From assembly GCF_900187605.1 (NCBI RefSeq), contig NZ_FYEA01000003.1, positions 462,925 to 526,924 of the forward strand: a DNA stretch of 64,000 nucleotides. The letters are read 5' to 3'. Positions 39,712-51,105 of this stretch are shown in pieces. The position numbers were made by a program, and so were the translations under genes. Under the pieces are notes generated by a model. The model searched no databases. It was given only the letters and a program-made list of their open reading frames with translations, and was not told the origin of the DNA. Position 1 is the first letter of the stretch, and the number at the start of each line of letters is the position of its first letter. This DNA comes from Pseudomonas sp. Irchel 3H7. GTDB taxonomy: Bacteria > Pseudomonadota > Gammaproteobacteria > Pseudomonadales > Pseudomonadaceae.

Positions 39712-40655
39712 CGCAACTTCTCCGCGACGCGCATGACGGCGCTACGGGAACGTGGGTTGGCTTTGAGTTCGGCGTCGGAGGCCGTCTGCGCTTTGCCATG
39801 GATTTTGATTTTCGGTTCGAACGCGACATGGCGAACCGGCAGGTTGCGCGGCAGGTTGTCGGCTTCGCCTTTCACCAGCTTGCGCATGAACAGTTTGACG
39901 ATGCGGTCTTCCAGCGAGTGGAAGCTGATCACGACCAGACGGCCGCCAACTTCCAGAGCGTCCAGTGCGGCTTCGAGGCCGGCTTCCAGATCACCCAGTT
40001 CGTTGTTGACGTGAATGCGCAAACCCTGGAATGCACGGGTGGCCGGGTTCTTGCCCTTTTCCCACGCCGGGTTGGCGACTTTCAACACTTCAGCCAGATC
40101 GGCGGTGCGCTCGAACGGCTTGATATCGCGACGTTCGGCGACCGCGCGAGCCATGCGACCGGAGAATCGCTCTTCGCCGTATTCCTTGAACACCCGGGCG
40201 ATTTCCTCAGCCGGTGCGGTGTTGACAAACTCGGCAGCGCTGATGCCACGGGACGGGTCCATGCGCATGTCGAGCGGGCCGTCGTTGAGGAAACTGAAGC
40301 CGCGCTCGGCGTCGTCGAGCTGCGGCGAAGACACGCCGAGGTCGAGCAGAATACCGCTGACCTTGCCGCTCAGACCCTGTTCGGCAACCACCGAACCGAG
40401 CTCGGCAAAGCTGCGCTGCACAACGACAAAGCGGCCGTCTTCGGCCGCTAGCGTTTGCCCGGTGGCAATCGCTTGTGGATCTTTGTCGAATCCGATGAGC
40501 CGACCGTCCGTGCCGAGCTGGCTGAGGATCAGCCGGCTGTGGCCGCCGCGCCCGAACGTGCCGTCCAGATAGCAGCCATCAGGACGTACGGCGAGAGCCT
40601 CGACGGCTTCGTCAAGCAGTACGGTGATGTGGTTAAAGCCGCTATCAATAGTCAC
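39708..40655 (-). CDS. rsmH: 16S rRNA C1402 N4-methyltransferase RsmH
   Basis: AdoMet-dependent enzyme that methylates C1402 of 16S rRNA; rsmI at 41937 modifies the same base, so both enzymes for this nucleotide are encoded within 3 kb. 315 residues with [16 protein letters not shown] (AdoMet site), [20 protein letters not shown] and [14 protein letters not shown]. Also known as mraW. Confidence 0.97.
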
Positions 40656-41107
40656 AGGATCAAATCACGCAGTTCATCAGGCATCGCGCCCGGTTGTTGA
40701 ATGGCAGCAAGGTCAGCGGCAGATACCGCGTTCCATGCATCCTCGTCCCACAATTGGAACTTGTTCAGTTGGCCTACCAGCATCGCGCGCTTATCCAACT
40801 TGGCGTATTCGCGCAGACGCGGTGGAACCAGAAAACGACCACTGCCATCGAGCTCGAGGTCGACGGCGTTGCCAATCAATAAACGCTGCAAGCGACGGTT
40901 CTCTTCGCGAAGCGAAGGGAGTGCGCGCAACTTGGTTTCAATAATTTCCCACTCGTCGAGCGGATAGACACACAGACACGGATCAACGGCATCAATGGTC
41001 ACGATCAATTGGCCGGAACTGCGCGAATCGAGCTCGTCACGGTACCGGCTCGGCATAGCGAGACGGCCCTTTGCGTCGAGACTGATAGCGTTAGCTCCGC
41101 GAAACAC
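40652..41107 (-). CDS. mraZ: Transcriptional regulator MraZ
   Basis: AbrB-like ring-shaped DNA-binding protein that represses its own cluster. 151 residues with two MraZ half-domains, each with the DXXGR core ([15 protein letters not shown] at 9-23; [17 protein letters not shown] at about 86-102). First gene of the cluster; three MraZ boxes lie just upstream. Overlaps rsmH by 4 nt. Confidence 0.96.
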   Translation of the reverse strand: MFRGANAISLDAKGRLAMPSRYRDELDSRSSGQLIVTIDAVDPCLCVYPLDEWEIIETKLRALPSLREENRRLQRLLIGNAVDLELDGSGRFLVPPRLREYAKLDKRAMLVGQLNKFQLWDEDAWNAVSAADLAAIQQPGAMPDELRDLIL

Positions 41108-41149
41108 GTCTGCGTTTCTCCAATTTTTATCGTTTTGAGCTCAAAAAAC

Positions 41150-41175
41150 CCACTTCATGCCACTTTCCGCCACTT
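41150..41175 (-). promoter_or_regulatory. MraZ operator, three AAGTGG boxes
   Basis: Read on the minus strand, AAGTGG occurs three times at exactly 10-bp spacing (41150, 41160, 41170). Direct repeats of GTGG at 10-bp steps are the known MraZ recognition pattern. They cover the predicted transcription start. Confidence 0.85.
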
Positions 41176-41181
41176 GCGCAC

Positions 41182-41211
41182 ACTATAGGAATGCGCCCAC
41201 CACACCGTCAA
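41182..41211 (-). promoter_or_regulatory. Sigma70 promoter of the mra/dcw cluster
   Basis: -35 TTGACG (41206-41211) and -10 TATAGT (41182-41187) with an 18-bp spacer on the minus strand. The start would fall near 41175, at the edge of the MraZ boxes. Confidence 0.8.
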
Positions 41212-41511
41212 GGCGCGGATTAAAGGAAAACCCTTACAGAACGGAGATTTAGGAGCATAAAAGGAGGAGTAACGACAATCTGGCGCAGACTTTTGACCCA
41301 TAACCTGATGCAGCACTGATAGCTGCGCTCGAAAGTTAAAGTAATTTGTTAAGAGTAAGATTTTTTCGGTATTACAAAAGCGCTTCTGCTGTTGATTGAA
41401 GCAAGGTGGGAAATGGCTATTACTGCGTTTGCCGCTGCCGAACTTTCAGCCCAGGCCTGCTGATATTACACAGCCCTGTTGCCATTGATTCAAGCAGGGA
41501 AAGAAAAAGGT
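41212..41511. other. Intergenic stretch between the mra promoter and rnpB
   Basis: About 300 bases, A/T-richer than its surroundings, without an ORF that I can support. It would include sequences following the 3' end of rnpB; on the minus strand CCTTTTTCTTT follows directly after the rnpB P1 helix and may end its transcription. Confidence 0.5.
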
Positions 41512-41864
41512 GGAGAGTCGATCTGTAAGCCGGGTTCTGTCTTGAACAGTCATTCGTCTACGATGGCCATCACTGGACATCTTTAGCAACCTACCCGGTC
41601 CCAGCGCGGGCCACGCCTTGGGACCCTATTTGGTCTTGCTCCAAGTGGGGTTTACCTAGCCACGAACTGTTGCCAGACGTGCGGTGCGCTCTTACCGCAC
41701 CTTTTCACCCTTACCGGCGCCGAAGCGCTTAGGCGGTTATTTTCTGTGGCACTTTCCGTAGGCTCACGCCTCCCAGGCATTACCTGGCACTTCGCCCTAT
41801 GGAGCCCGGACTTTCCTCCCCCCCCTAATTTTCATAGAGGGCAGCGACTGTCCGATCGACTCTC
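41512..41864 (-). ncRNA. rnpB: RNase P RNA (type A)
   Basis: Catalytic RNA that matures tRNA 5' ends. On the minus strand the 5' end AGAGUCGAUCGGACAGUCGC pairs with the 3' end GAUCGACUCU (helix P1). The universally conserved GAGGAAAGUCCGGGCUCC follows a run of eight G, then GGUAAGGGUGAAAAGGUGCG, AGAGCGCACCGC and ACAGAACCCGGCUUA near the 3' end (P4 3' strand). Ends are estimated from P1, within a few bases. Confidence 0.95.
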
Positions 41865-41936
41865 CGCCGCGAAGGTTAACGGCAGAGCGCCCGAAGAACA
41901 AGCGCTAAAAGCCTCAAGACCGCTATGGGCGACGGC

Positions 41937-42842
41937 TTAAACGCCTTTCTGTTTATCCAGCGCGACCTGATACAACACGTTTTTGCGCTCGCCGGTGATC
42001 TGCGCTGCCAGCGCGGCGGCACGCTTGAGCGGCATTTCTTCGAGGAGCAGATCGAGGATGCGCATCGCTTCGCTACTCACTGCGTCTTCAGACTCCGGCG
42101 CGGTCCAACCGGCGACCAGCACCACGCATTCGCCGCGTTGCTGATTGCTGTCGGATTCGACGAATGCACGCAACTCAGCCAATGGCAGACCTTTAAGCGT
42201 TTCAAAGGTTTTGGTGATTTCACGAGCGAGCAATGCCTGGCGCTCACCGCCAAACACGGCTTCCATATCCTGCAGACATTCAAGAATGCGGTGCGGTGCT
42301 TCGTAGAAGATCAACGTGCGCGGCTCTTCTTTGACGGCTTCCAGTCGCGCCTTGCGTCCGACCGACTTGGCCGGCAGAAAACCTTCGAAGATGAAACGGT
42401 CAGACGGCAGACCGGCCGCCGACAGCGCGGCGATAAGCGCACAGGCACCCGGCACTGGCACGACATTGATCCCGGCTGCGCGAGCCTGACGCACCAAGTG
42501 ATAACCCGGATCGGAAATCAGCGGTGTCCCGGCATCGGAAATCAGCGCGACGTTATCACCGGCCAGCAAGCGGGTAATAAAGCGGCTACCTTCATCTCGT
42601 TCATTGTGTTCGTGACACGCAGCCAGCGGCGTGCCGATCCCGAAGTGCTGCATGAGGCGCGCCGAGTGACGGGTGTCCTCGGCGGCGATCAAGGCGACTT
42701 CACGGAGGATCTTCAATGCCCGGGCGCTGATGTCGTCCAGGTTGCCGATGGGCGTCGCCACCACATAAAGCGAGCCAGCAGCGGAATTCAGGGAACCTGG
42801 AGCAGTCAAAGCGCACACCTCGTGATCGGTAAAAGCGGCCAT
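41937..42842 (-). CDS. rsmI: 16S rRNA C1402 2'-O-methyltransferase RsmI
   Basis: AdoMet enzyme of the tetrapyrrole methylase fold that methylates the ribose of C1402. 301 residues from the ATG at 42842; a GTG at 42818 is a good alternative because neither start has a clear ribosome site and the conserved region begins at LYVVATPIGNLDDISARA. ISDAGTPLISDPGY (substrate/AdoMet loop) and YEAPHRILE are present. Divergent from lpoA. Confidence 0.93.
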   Translation of the reverse strand: MAAFTDHEVCALTAPGSLNSAAGSLYVVATPIGNLDDISARALKILREVALIAAEDTRHSARLMQHFGIGTPLAACHEHNERDEGSRFITRLLAGDNVALISDAGTPLISDPGYHLVRQARAAGINVVPVPGACALIAALSAAGLPSDRFIFEGFLPAKSVGRKARLEAVKEEPRTLIFYEAPHRILECLQDMEAVFGGERQALLAREITKTFETLKGLPLAELRAFVESDSNQQRGECVVLVAGWTAPESEDAVSSEAMRILDLLLEEMPLKRAAALAAQITGERKNVLYQVALDKQKGV

Positions 42843-43019
42843 TGTAGCGCGACACGAGGCTTGCGACGCGCCTCGACCCACCATGGTTTTGCGCGCAGTT
42901 GTGCGCCGCCGCAACATTTACTCCAGCTAAATCGTCCGATTCACGCCAGTAACATCGCGCCCCGGCCAGTGCTTGGGTACAATTCGACGCTAATTTGATC
43001 GAGTATCAGGAACACTTAC

Positions 43020-44830
43020 ATGATCGCTTGCCTGCGGCTGTTCACTGCCCTCTGCCTCGCTGCCCTGTTGGCGGCTTGCGCCAGCTCCCCTTCCTCCAGC
43101 CTTGGCGAACTTCCACGGACCCCGGATGCCAGCATCGAGCAACTGCTCGAACAGGCTAGCCAGGCGAAAACCCCGGAAAAAGCCGCCCTGCTGCGCCTGA
43201 GTGCTGCGGATCTGGCTTACCGTCAGGGTAACGCCGGCCAGTCTGCGCAGATCCTGCAACAAGTGCCGATGGAGCAACTGAAGCCAGGCCAGCAGATTTT
43301 CGCCAGCACGCTGAATGCTGAGCTGGCCATGACCCGCAATCAGCCGAAAGCTGCGCTGACGGCCCTGAGCCATCCAAGCCTGCAACATTTGGGTGAGATG
43401 CCTGAAGAGCAGCAAGTGCGCACCGGCACCGTTCACGCCCGCGCCCTTGAAGCCGATGGCCAGACTCTGGCTGCCGCCCGCGAGCGCGTGTTTATCGCTC
43501 CGATGCTGCAAGGCGAAGCCGCGAGCAAGAACCACGAAGCGATCTGGACCCTGATCGGCTCGCTGCCAACTGATCAACTGCAACCGAACAGCACCGACGA
43601 TCTCGGCGGCTGGATGGGCCTGGCCATGGCGGTAAAATCCGCGGGCACCCTGGAACAGCAGCAAGCCGCGATCGACACCTGGCGTGCGCAGAATCCAAAA
43701 CACCCGGCTGCGATCAACCTGCCGCTGCCGCTGACCAAACTCAAGGAACTGGCCAGCCAGCCGCTGAGCAAAATCGCCCTGCTGCTGCCGCAGGACGGTC
43801 AATTGGCTGCCGTCGGCAAGGCACTGCGTGAAGGCTTCATGGCTGCGCACTACCAGGCTCAACAGGCTGGACAGAAGCCACCAGCGATCGAGTTCTACGA
43901 CAGCTCGAAGCTGACCTCGATGGACGAGTTCTACCGCAAGGCTCAGGCTGATGGCGTGCAACTGGTCGTCGGCCCGCTGGAAAAACCACTGGTCAAACAA
44001 CTGAGCACCCGCCCGCAACTGCCGATCACCACCCTCGCCCTGAACTACAGCGAAGGTGATCAAGGCCCGGCGCAGCTGTTCCAGTTTGGTCTGGCCGCTG
44101 AAGACGAAGCCCGCGAAGTCTCGCGCCGCGCCCGTGCCGATGGCCTGCACCGCGCCGCCATTATGGTGCCGAAAGGCGAATGGGGCGACCGCGTACTGCG
44201 TGCGTTCAGCCAGGACTGGCAGGCTAACGGCGGCAGCATCGTAGCCACCGAACGCGTTGATCAGCCGGTGCAACTGGCTCAGCAGATCGCTGACATGTTC
44301 CAGCTGCGTCAGAGCGAAGCCCGCGCCAAGAGCCTGCAAAATGCCGCCGGCACTAACGTCGCCGCGCAGCCGTCGCGTCGTCAGGACATCGAGTTCATCT
44401 TCCTTGCTGCCACGCCACAACAGGCGCAGCAGATCAAGCCGACCCTGAATTTCCAGTACGCCGGAGACGTTCCGGTTTACGCGACCTCGCACGTTTACAG
44501 CGCCAGTGGCGACGTCAACCAGTACAACGACATGAACGGCATTCGCTTCTGCGAAACCCCATGGCTGCTGGACAGCAGTGACCCATTGCGTCAGCAAGTG
44601 GTTGCGCAGTGGCCGCAAGCCGCCGGCAGCCTCGGCCGCCTGTACGCGATGGGTGTCGATGCCTATCGCTTGGCTCCGCGCCTGGGGCAACTCAAAGCGC
44701 TGCCGGACAGCCGCATCGACGGTGAGTCGGGCAGCCTCGGCATGACCCAGACCCAACGCGTCGTTCGTCAATTGCCTTGGGCACAGTTCGTCAGCGGCCA
44801 GGTGCAGCGCCTGCCGGACACCCCGCGCTG

Positions 44831-44831
<1 letters not shown>
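43020..44831 (+). CDS. lpoA: Outer-membrane lipoprotein LpoA, PBP1A activator
   Basis: Reaches from the outer membrane through the periplasm to activate the bifunctional peptidoglycan synthase PBP1A. 603 residues: signal peptide with lipobox LLAAC (Cys20), an N-terminal TPR-like helical domain (30-245; KAALLRLSAADLAYRQGN), and a C-terminal periplasmic-binding-protein-like domain (250-600; ALLLPQDGQLAAVGKALREGFMAA). AGGAA sits 7 nt before the ATG. Heads the lpoA-yraN-gmhA-dolP run. Confidence 0.94.
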
Positions 44832-46466
<1,635 letters not shown>

Positions 46467-46478
46467 CACAGAACCCTG

Positions 46479-46562
46479 TGTAGGAGCTGCCGAAGGCTGC
46501 GATCTTTTGATCTTGCTTTAAAGATCAGGATCAAAAGATCGCAGCCTTCGGCAGCTCCTACA
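46479..46562. repeat. REP pair, TAGGAGCTGCCGAAGG family
   Basis: Perfect 30-bp arms at 46479-46508 and 46533-46562, same arms as at 8337-8412, with a different 24-nt loop (itself with GATCTT/AAGATC). Confidence 0.92.
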
Positions 46563-46619
46563 GTTTTGAGATGTGTATGCAGATTTGAGATGTATGTGAA
46601 GTTTTGAGATGCGCATGAA
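46563..46619. repeat. Three tandem copies of a 19-bp unit
   Basis: GTTTTGAGATGTGTATGCA (46563-46581), GATTTGAGATGTATGTGAA (46582-46600) and GTTTTGAGATGCGCATGAA (46601-46619), fitted between the REP pair and the dolP/sspB terminator. Confidence 0.85.
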
Positions 46620-46650
46620 AAAGGCGATCCATCCGGATCGCCTTTTTTTA
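46616..46650. terminator. Bidirectional terminator between dolP and sspB
   Basis: Stem AAAAAGGCGATCC / GGATCGCCTTTTT with a 4-nt loop and T runs on both strands; the T run on the right overlaps the sspB stop codon. Confidence 0.88.
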
Positions 46651-47061
46651 TTTCACCACTTTCAAACTAGGCCGGCCGCTAGGGCGCGGCGGCTCGCTGT
46701 CCGGTGGCGGCAAGTCGTCATCCGACTCGATCTCTTCCTCGTCATCCATCGGCGACTCGAGATCGAACACCATGCCCTGACCGTTCTCCCGGGCGTAGAT
46801 CCCCAGGATCGCGCTGATCGGCACGTACAAGCTGTGCGGGACACCACCGAAGCGACCTTCGAAGGTCACCACGTCGTTGTCCATGTGCAGATGACGCACG
46901 GCACTTGGCGAGATGTTCAGGACAATCTGCCCGTCACTGGCGAAACCCTGCGGCACCTGCACCGCCGGGTATTCGGAATTGACCAGCATGTGCGGGGTGC
47001 AATCGTTATCAACAATCCACTCGTAGAGCGCGCGGACCAGATAAGGTCGACTGGAGTTCAT
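46648..47061 (-). CDS. sspB: ClpXP adaptor SspB (stringent starvation protein B)
   Basis: Delivers ssrA-tagged proteins to ClpXP. 137 residues: folded substrate-binding domain 1-100 (SSRPYLVRALYEWIVDNDCTPH... GVPHSLYVPISAILGIYARENG), an acidic flexible linker (EEEIESDDD) and the ClpX-binding tail RPSLKVVK at the very C-terminus. 16 nt after sspA, same transcript. Confidence 0.96.
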   Translation of the reverse strand: MNSSRPYLVRALYEWIVDNDCTPHMLVNSEYPAVQVPQGFASDGQIVLNISPSAVRHLHMDNDVVTFEGRFGGVPHSLYVPISAILGIYARENGQGMVFDLESPMDDEEEIESDDDLPPPDSEPPRPSGRPSLKVVK

Positions 47062-47077
47062 AGCGGCTCCTTAAGCC

Positions 47078-47695
47078 TTAGCGCATATCGCGTTCGACAC
47101 CAGACAGACTCGCCTGGAAAGCCTCACGCGCAAACGAGCGCTCCATATAATCAAGCAACGGCTTGGCTGGCCGCGGCAGTTCAATACCCAGAATCGGCAA
47201 ACGCCAGAGTATTGGCAATAGGCAGCAATCCACCAGACTTTGTTCCTCACTGAGGAAAAACGGCTTGTCGGCAAACAGCGGCGACACGCCCGTCAGGCTT
47301 TCACGCAATTCCTTGCGCGCCACGACACGCGCGGCCTCCTTGGACTTGGGATCCAGAATCAGATCCACCAGACCACACCAGTCGCGCTGAATACGATGAA
47401 TCAGCAGGCGGCTGTTGGCACGCGCCACCGGGTAAACCGGCATCAACGGCGGGTGCGGGTAACGCTCATCCAGATATTCCATCACCACGGTCGACTCCCA
47501 CAACGCCAGGTCACGATCGACCAGCGTCGGCAGACTGCCGTAAGGGTTGACCTCAATCAGTTTAGGCGGCTGGCGACCAGCTTCCACATAAATGATCTCG
47601 GCGCTGACACCCTTCTCTGCAAGCACAATGCGCACTCGGTGGGAATAGTGGTCGGCGGGGTCGGAGTAACAGGCCAACCGATTGGTCACGCCCAT
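47078..47695 (-). CDS. sspA: Stringent starvation protein A
   Basis: Glutathione-transferase-fold RNA polymerase partner that modulates transcription in stationary phase and stress. 205 residues: thioredoxin-like domain (1-85, [21 protein letters not shown], without a catalytic Ser/Cys pair for GSH) and helical domain (90-200). [10 protein letters not shown] is the conserved surface loop used for polymerase contact. Followed by sspB. Confidence 0.95.
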   Translation of the reverse strand: MGVTNRLACYSDPADHYSHRVRIVLAEKGVSAEIIYVEAGRQPPKLIEVNPYGSLPTLVDRDLALWESTVVMEYLDERYPHPPLMPVYPVARANSRLLIHRIQRDWCGLVDLILDPKSKEAARVVARKELRESLTGVSPLFADKPFFLSEEQSLVDCCLLPILWRLPILGIELPRPAKPLLDYMERSFAREAFQASLSGVERDMR

Positions 47696-47738
47696 GGCGA
47701 TCCTCCTCGCTTGTTGAATTTGTCGGAACCGGAAAAAC

Positions 47739-47817
47739 GCGCGCGCCCAGAGGGCGCCTCCCGCAACGCTTGGCGAACCAGACGTTGCGTTATTGGAGGC
47801 GCCCTTGGGCGCGCGCG
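47739..47817. terminator. Long hairpin between petC and sspA
   Basis: Outer arms CGCGCGCGCCCAGAGGGCGC... (47739-47762) and GGAGGCGCCCTTGGGCGCGC... (47795-47817), inner arms CGCAACG/CGTTGCG (47763-47789). No T run follows, so it may pause or stabilise mRNA ends rather than terminate. Confidence 0.6.
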
Positions 47818-47841
47818 ATTAACAGCAATGCTTGAAGCGTA

Positions 47842-48624
47842 TCAGTGCACGTCTTTCCAGTATTCACGCTTGAGCAGGTAGGCGAACACAAAGAAGAACG
47901 CCAGGTACAGCAAGACATAAGTACCGATGCGCTGATGTTGCAGCTTAACCGGGTTAGCCGAGTAAGCCAGGAAGGTTACCAGATTCTTGACCTTCTCATC
48001 GAACTGCTCTTCGTTCAGAGCACCGGATTTCGGCACGATGGTCAGTTGATCGCACGCTTCATGCGTCAGAGGCGTGCCGGTCAACGGATCATATTGCTTC
48101 TTGCCGTCTTCGACGATCTGCACCTGTTTGCAGCCCACGACCTGGCGACCTTGCAGGCCGACCAGCACGTTAGGCATGCCGACGTTCGGGAAGACCTTGT
48201 TGTTTACACCCCAAGGACGTGCCGGATCTTCGTAGAACGAGCGCAGGTAACCGTAAAGCCAGTCAGTACCACGCACGCGCGCCACCAGGGTCAGATCCGG
48301 TGGTGCCGCGCCGAACCAGGTCTTGGCGTCCGCCGGCTGCATGCCGATGTTCATGTGATCGCCGATCTTGGCGCCGGTGAACACCAGCTTCTCCAGCATC
48401 ATTTCGTGAGGAATGCCCAGATCATCGGCAACCCGCTCGTAACGCTGGAACTTGGCACTGTGGCAACCCATGCAATAGTTGGCAAAAGTACGTGCGCCAT
48501 CCTGCAGGGCGGCCTTGTCGGAAACGTCGATGTCGACTCTCTCCAGCTCAGGACCTCCGTGCTCAGCAGCGAAAGACAGGACAGGCAAAGCAGCAAAAAT
48601 CAGAGCGAAAAATAACTTTTTCAT
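47842..48624 (-). CDS. petC: Cytochrome c1 of the bc1 complex
   Basis: Heme c subunit of ubiquinol:cytochrome c reductase. 260 residues: signal peptide (LFFALIFAALPVLSFAA), heme motif CMGCH near 52-56, Met ligand probably in MPNVLVGLQG region, and a C-terminal membrane anchor (TYVLLYLAFFFVFAYLLKREYW). Start shares a base with the cytochrome b stop (TGATG). Confidence 0.95.
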   Translation of the reverse strand: MKKLFFALIFAALPVLSFAAEHGGPELERVDIDVSDKAALQDGARTFANYCMGCHSAKFQRYERVADDLGIPHEMMLEKLVFTGAKIGDHMNIGMQPADAKTWFGAAPPDLTLVARVRGTDWLYGYLRSFYEDPARPWGVNNKVFPNVGMPNVLVGLQGRQVVGCKQVQIVEDGKKQYDPLTGTPLTHEACDQLTIVPKSGALNEEQFDEKVKNLVTFLAYSANPVKLQHQRIGTYVLLYLAFFFVFAYLLKREYWKDVH

Positions 48625-49835
48625 CAGCCAGTCACCCTTTCCGGAACCGGTTTGGTCTTCTCGAGCCTGGTGTAGAACGGCATCAGAATGAAGTAGGCGA
48701 AGTACAGGAAGGTGCAGACCTGCGACAGCAAGGTTCGCTCCGGCGTCGGCGCAAGAACACCGAGAATGCCCAGAATCACGAACGAAATGCAGAACACCAG
48801 CAGCCAGATTTTGCTCATCCAGCCCTTATAGCGCATCGATTTGACCGGACTGCGGTCCAGCCATGGCAGCACGAACAGCACCGCAATCGCCGCGCCCATG
48901 GCAATCACACCCATGAGTTTGTCGGGGATCGCCCGCAAGATTGCGTAGAACGGCGTGAAGTACCAGACCGGGGCAATGTGCTCTGGTGTCTTGAACGGGT
49001 TAGCCTGTTCGAAGTTTGGTTTTTCGAGGAAGTAGCCGCCCATTTCCGGGAAGAAGAACACAATAAAACAGAAGATAAACAGGAACACCACGACACCGAC
49101 TATGTCTTTCACGGTGTAGTACGGGTGGAAGGCAATGCCGTCCAGCGGGATGCCGTTTTCGTCTTTGTGCTTCTTGATGTCGACGCCGTCAGGGTTGTTC
49201 GAACCGACTTCGTGCAACGCCAGAATGTGCAGCACGACCAGACCGAGAATCACGATTGGCAGAGCCACCACATGCAAGGCGAAGAAGCGGTTCAGGGTGA
49301 TCCCGGAGATCAGGTAGTCACCACGAATCCACTGGGTCAGGTCGTTTCCGATCACCGGAATCGCACCGAACAGCGAGATGATCACCTGGGCACCCCAGTA
49401 GGACATCTGACCCCAAGGCAGCAGATAACCCATGAAGGCTTCGGCCATCAGCGCCAGGTAAATCAGCATGCCGAAGACCCAGACCAGCTCGCGCGGTTTC
49501 TGGTACGAACCGTAGAGCAGGCCACGGAACATGTGCAGATAAACCACGATGAAAAACGCCGAAGCGCCGGTCGAGTGCAGCAGACGCAGGATCGAGCCGT
49601 ACTCGACGTCGCGCATGATGTATTCAACGGAAGCGAAGGCTTCTTCTGCCGACGGCGTGTAACTCATCGTCAGCCAGACACCGGTAACGATCTGATTCAC
49701 CAGCACCAGCAGCGCCAAGGAGCCGAAGAAATAGAAGAAGTTGAAGTTTTTTGGAGCGTAATACTTGCTGAGATGGTCTTCCCACATTTTGGTCGCGGGA
49801 AAGCGCGCATCAACCCAATCCATGAACTTGCTCAT
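48624..49835 (-). CDS. petB: Cytochrome b of the bc1 complex
   Basis: Quinol-oxidising and quinone-reducing heme b subunit, 403 residues, eight or more membrane segments. Heme ligands in GASAFFIVVYLHMFRG and ALHVVALPIVILGLVVLHILALH; Qo motif PEMGGYF-type and PVWYFTPFYAILR (PEWY variant). The start is the ATG sharing a base with the petA stop; the preceding GTG is not needed. Confidence 0.95.
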   Translation of the reverse strand: MSKFMDWVDARFPATKMWEDHLSKYYAPKNFNFFYFFGSLALLVLVNQIVTGVWLTMSYTPSAEEAFASVEYIMRDVEYGSILRLLHSTGASAFFIVVYLHMFRGLLYGSYQKPRELVWVFGMLIYLALMAEAFMGYLLPWGQMSYWGAQVIISLFGAIPVIGNDLTQWIRGDYLISGITLNRFFALHVVALPIVILGLVVLHILALHEVGSNNPDGVDIKKHKDENGIPLDGIAFHPYYTVKDIVGVVVFLFIFCFIVFFFPEMGGYFLEKPNFEQANPFKTPEHIAPVWYFTPFYAILRAIPDKLMGVIAMGAAIAVLFVLPWLDRSPVKSMRYKGWMSKIWLLVFCISFVILGILGVLAPTPERTLLSQVCTFLYFAYFILMPFYTRLEKTKPVPERVTG

Positions 49836-50428
49836 CACGCTTTCTCCGTATCGACGCCAATGACAATCAGGTCATCGGTCTCATAGGAATGCGGGGGAAC
49901 TGGCAGGTTCAAAGGCGCAGGTTGCGACTTGTAGACGCGGCCAGCCAGATCGTAGTGGGAACCGTGGCAAGGGCAGAAATAGCCACCGACCCAGTCTTTA
50001 CCGAGATCCGCAGGTGCCACTTCGGGACGGAAGGTTGGTGAGCAACCCAGGTGTGTGCAGATCCCGATCAGCAGCAGAATTTCCGGCTTGATCGAGCGCA
50101 CTTCAGGGTCGACATAGGTGGGTTGCGTGGAGTTTTTGGAGGTTGGATCGGAGAGCTGGCCCTCGATCTTCTTGAGATTCCCCAGGATTTCCTCGGTACG
50201 GCGGACAATGAACACCGGCTGGCCGCGCCATTCAGCAATCATCTGCTGTCCTGGCTCGATTTTGCTGACATTCACTTTCACCGGTGCACCGGCGGCTTTC
50301 GCCTTGGCACTGGGAAACCATGACCCCACGAACGGGACCGCAGCCCCCACCGCTCCTGCAGCACCCACCACGGATGTGGCTGCTACCAAGAAGCGACGCC
50401 GGCCTGCATTCACGCCGTCATTGCTCAT
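49835..50428 (-). CDS. petA: Rieske iron-sulfur subunit of the bc1 complex
   Basis: 197 residues with a Tat-type signal anchor (GRRRFLVAATSVVGAAGAVG), hinge, and the [2Fe-2S] motifs CTHLGCSP and CPCHGSHYD (two Cys and two His ligands, plus disulfide Cys). Takes one electron from quinol and passes it to cytochrome c1. First gene of petABC, 270 nt after the rpsI end, with its own promoter expected in that gap. Confidence 0.95.
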   Translation of the reverse strand: MSNDGVNAGRRRFLVAATSVVGAAGAVGAAVPFVGSWFPSAKAKAAGAPVKVNVSKIEPGQQMIAEWRGQPVFIVRRTEEILGNLKKIEGQLSDPTSKNSTQPTYVDPEVRSIKPEILLLIGICTHLGCSPTFRPEVAPADLGKDWVGGYFCPCHGSHYDLAGRVYKSQPAPLNLPVPPHSYETDDLIVIGVDTEKA

Positions 50429-50641
50429 TCAGTCCTCTCCCATCAGCTTTTGTGGCCTGTTAAATCAGGCGTCTACTAAATAAATCAATGTTACTTATAA
50501 AAATTTTGCCGAGATGGTAATGAAAAGCCCCAATTCTGACAAGGGAATTACCCCGAGCTCTTACCCTCAAGCCTTGCAGTATAGGGGGTCTACGGAAGTG
50601 GCAAGTTGTCGCAGCGCAATTCTTTGATAAATCACAGGCAT

Positions 50642-50680
50642 AAAAAAACGCCCGCTTCCGTGAGGAGGCGGGCGTTCTTT
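50642..50680 (-). terminator. Terminator after rpsI
   Basis: Stem AACGCCCGC / GCGGGCGTT with an 11-nt loop and seven T residues on the minus strand, separating rplM-rpsI from petABC. Confidence 0.88.
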
Positions 50681-50698
50681 TTGAACGCGGAAGCGGAA

Positions 50699-51091
50699 TT
50701 AACGCTTCGAGTACTGCGGACGCTTACGCGCTTTACGCAGACCAACTTTCTTACGTTCAACTTCACGGGCGTCGCGAGTAACGAAGCCAGCTTTGCGCAG
50801 AGCGCCACGCAGGGTTTCGTCGTAGTCCATCAGAGCGCGAGTGATGCCGTGGCGGATTGCGCCAGCTTGACCACTTACACCACCACCGATCACGGTGACG
50901 TAGATGTCGAACTTCTCGACAGTCTCGGTCAGCTCCAGCGGCTGACGAACTACCATGCGGGCAGTTTCGCGGCCGAAGAAGTTATCCAGCGAACGGTTGT
51001 TGATGGAGATGTTACCAGTACCCGGACGCAGGAAAACGCGTGCGGTTGCGGTCTTGCGACGGCCAGTGCCGTAATTTTGAGTCGCCGACAT
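50699..51091 (-). CDS. rpsI: 30S ribosomal protein S9
   Basis: 130 residues: [18 protein letters not shown] at the N-terminus and the conserved basic C-terminal tail [15 protein letters not shown] whose last Arg reaches the P-site tRNA. 15 nt after rplM, the conserved rplM-rpsI pair. Confidence 0.98.
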   Translation of the reverse strand: MSATQNYGTGRRKTATARVFLRPGTGNISINNRSLDNFFGRETARMVVRQPLELTETVEKFDIYVTVIGGGVSGQAGAIRHGITRALMDYDETLRGALRKAGFVTRDAREVERKKVGLRKARKRPQYSKR

Positions 51092-51105
51092 AATGTACTA
51101 TTCCG

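Noticed and set aside
41836..41935. Small ORF (64 codons, from 41746) over the RNase P RNA
   Set aside because: It lies antisense within rnpB, whose conserved sequences and P1 pairing explain the region.
46500..46535. GATCTT/AAGATC in the REP loop as a separate hairpin terminator
   Set aside because: It belongs to the loop of the REP pair; no T run, and a strong terminator follows at 46616.
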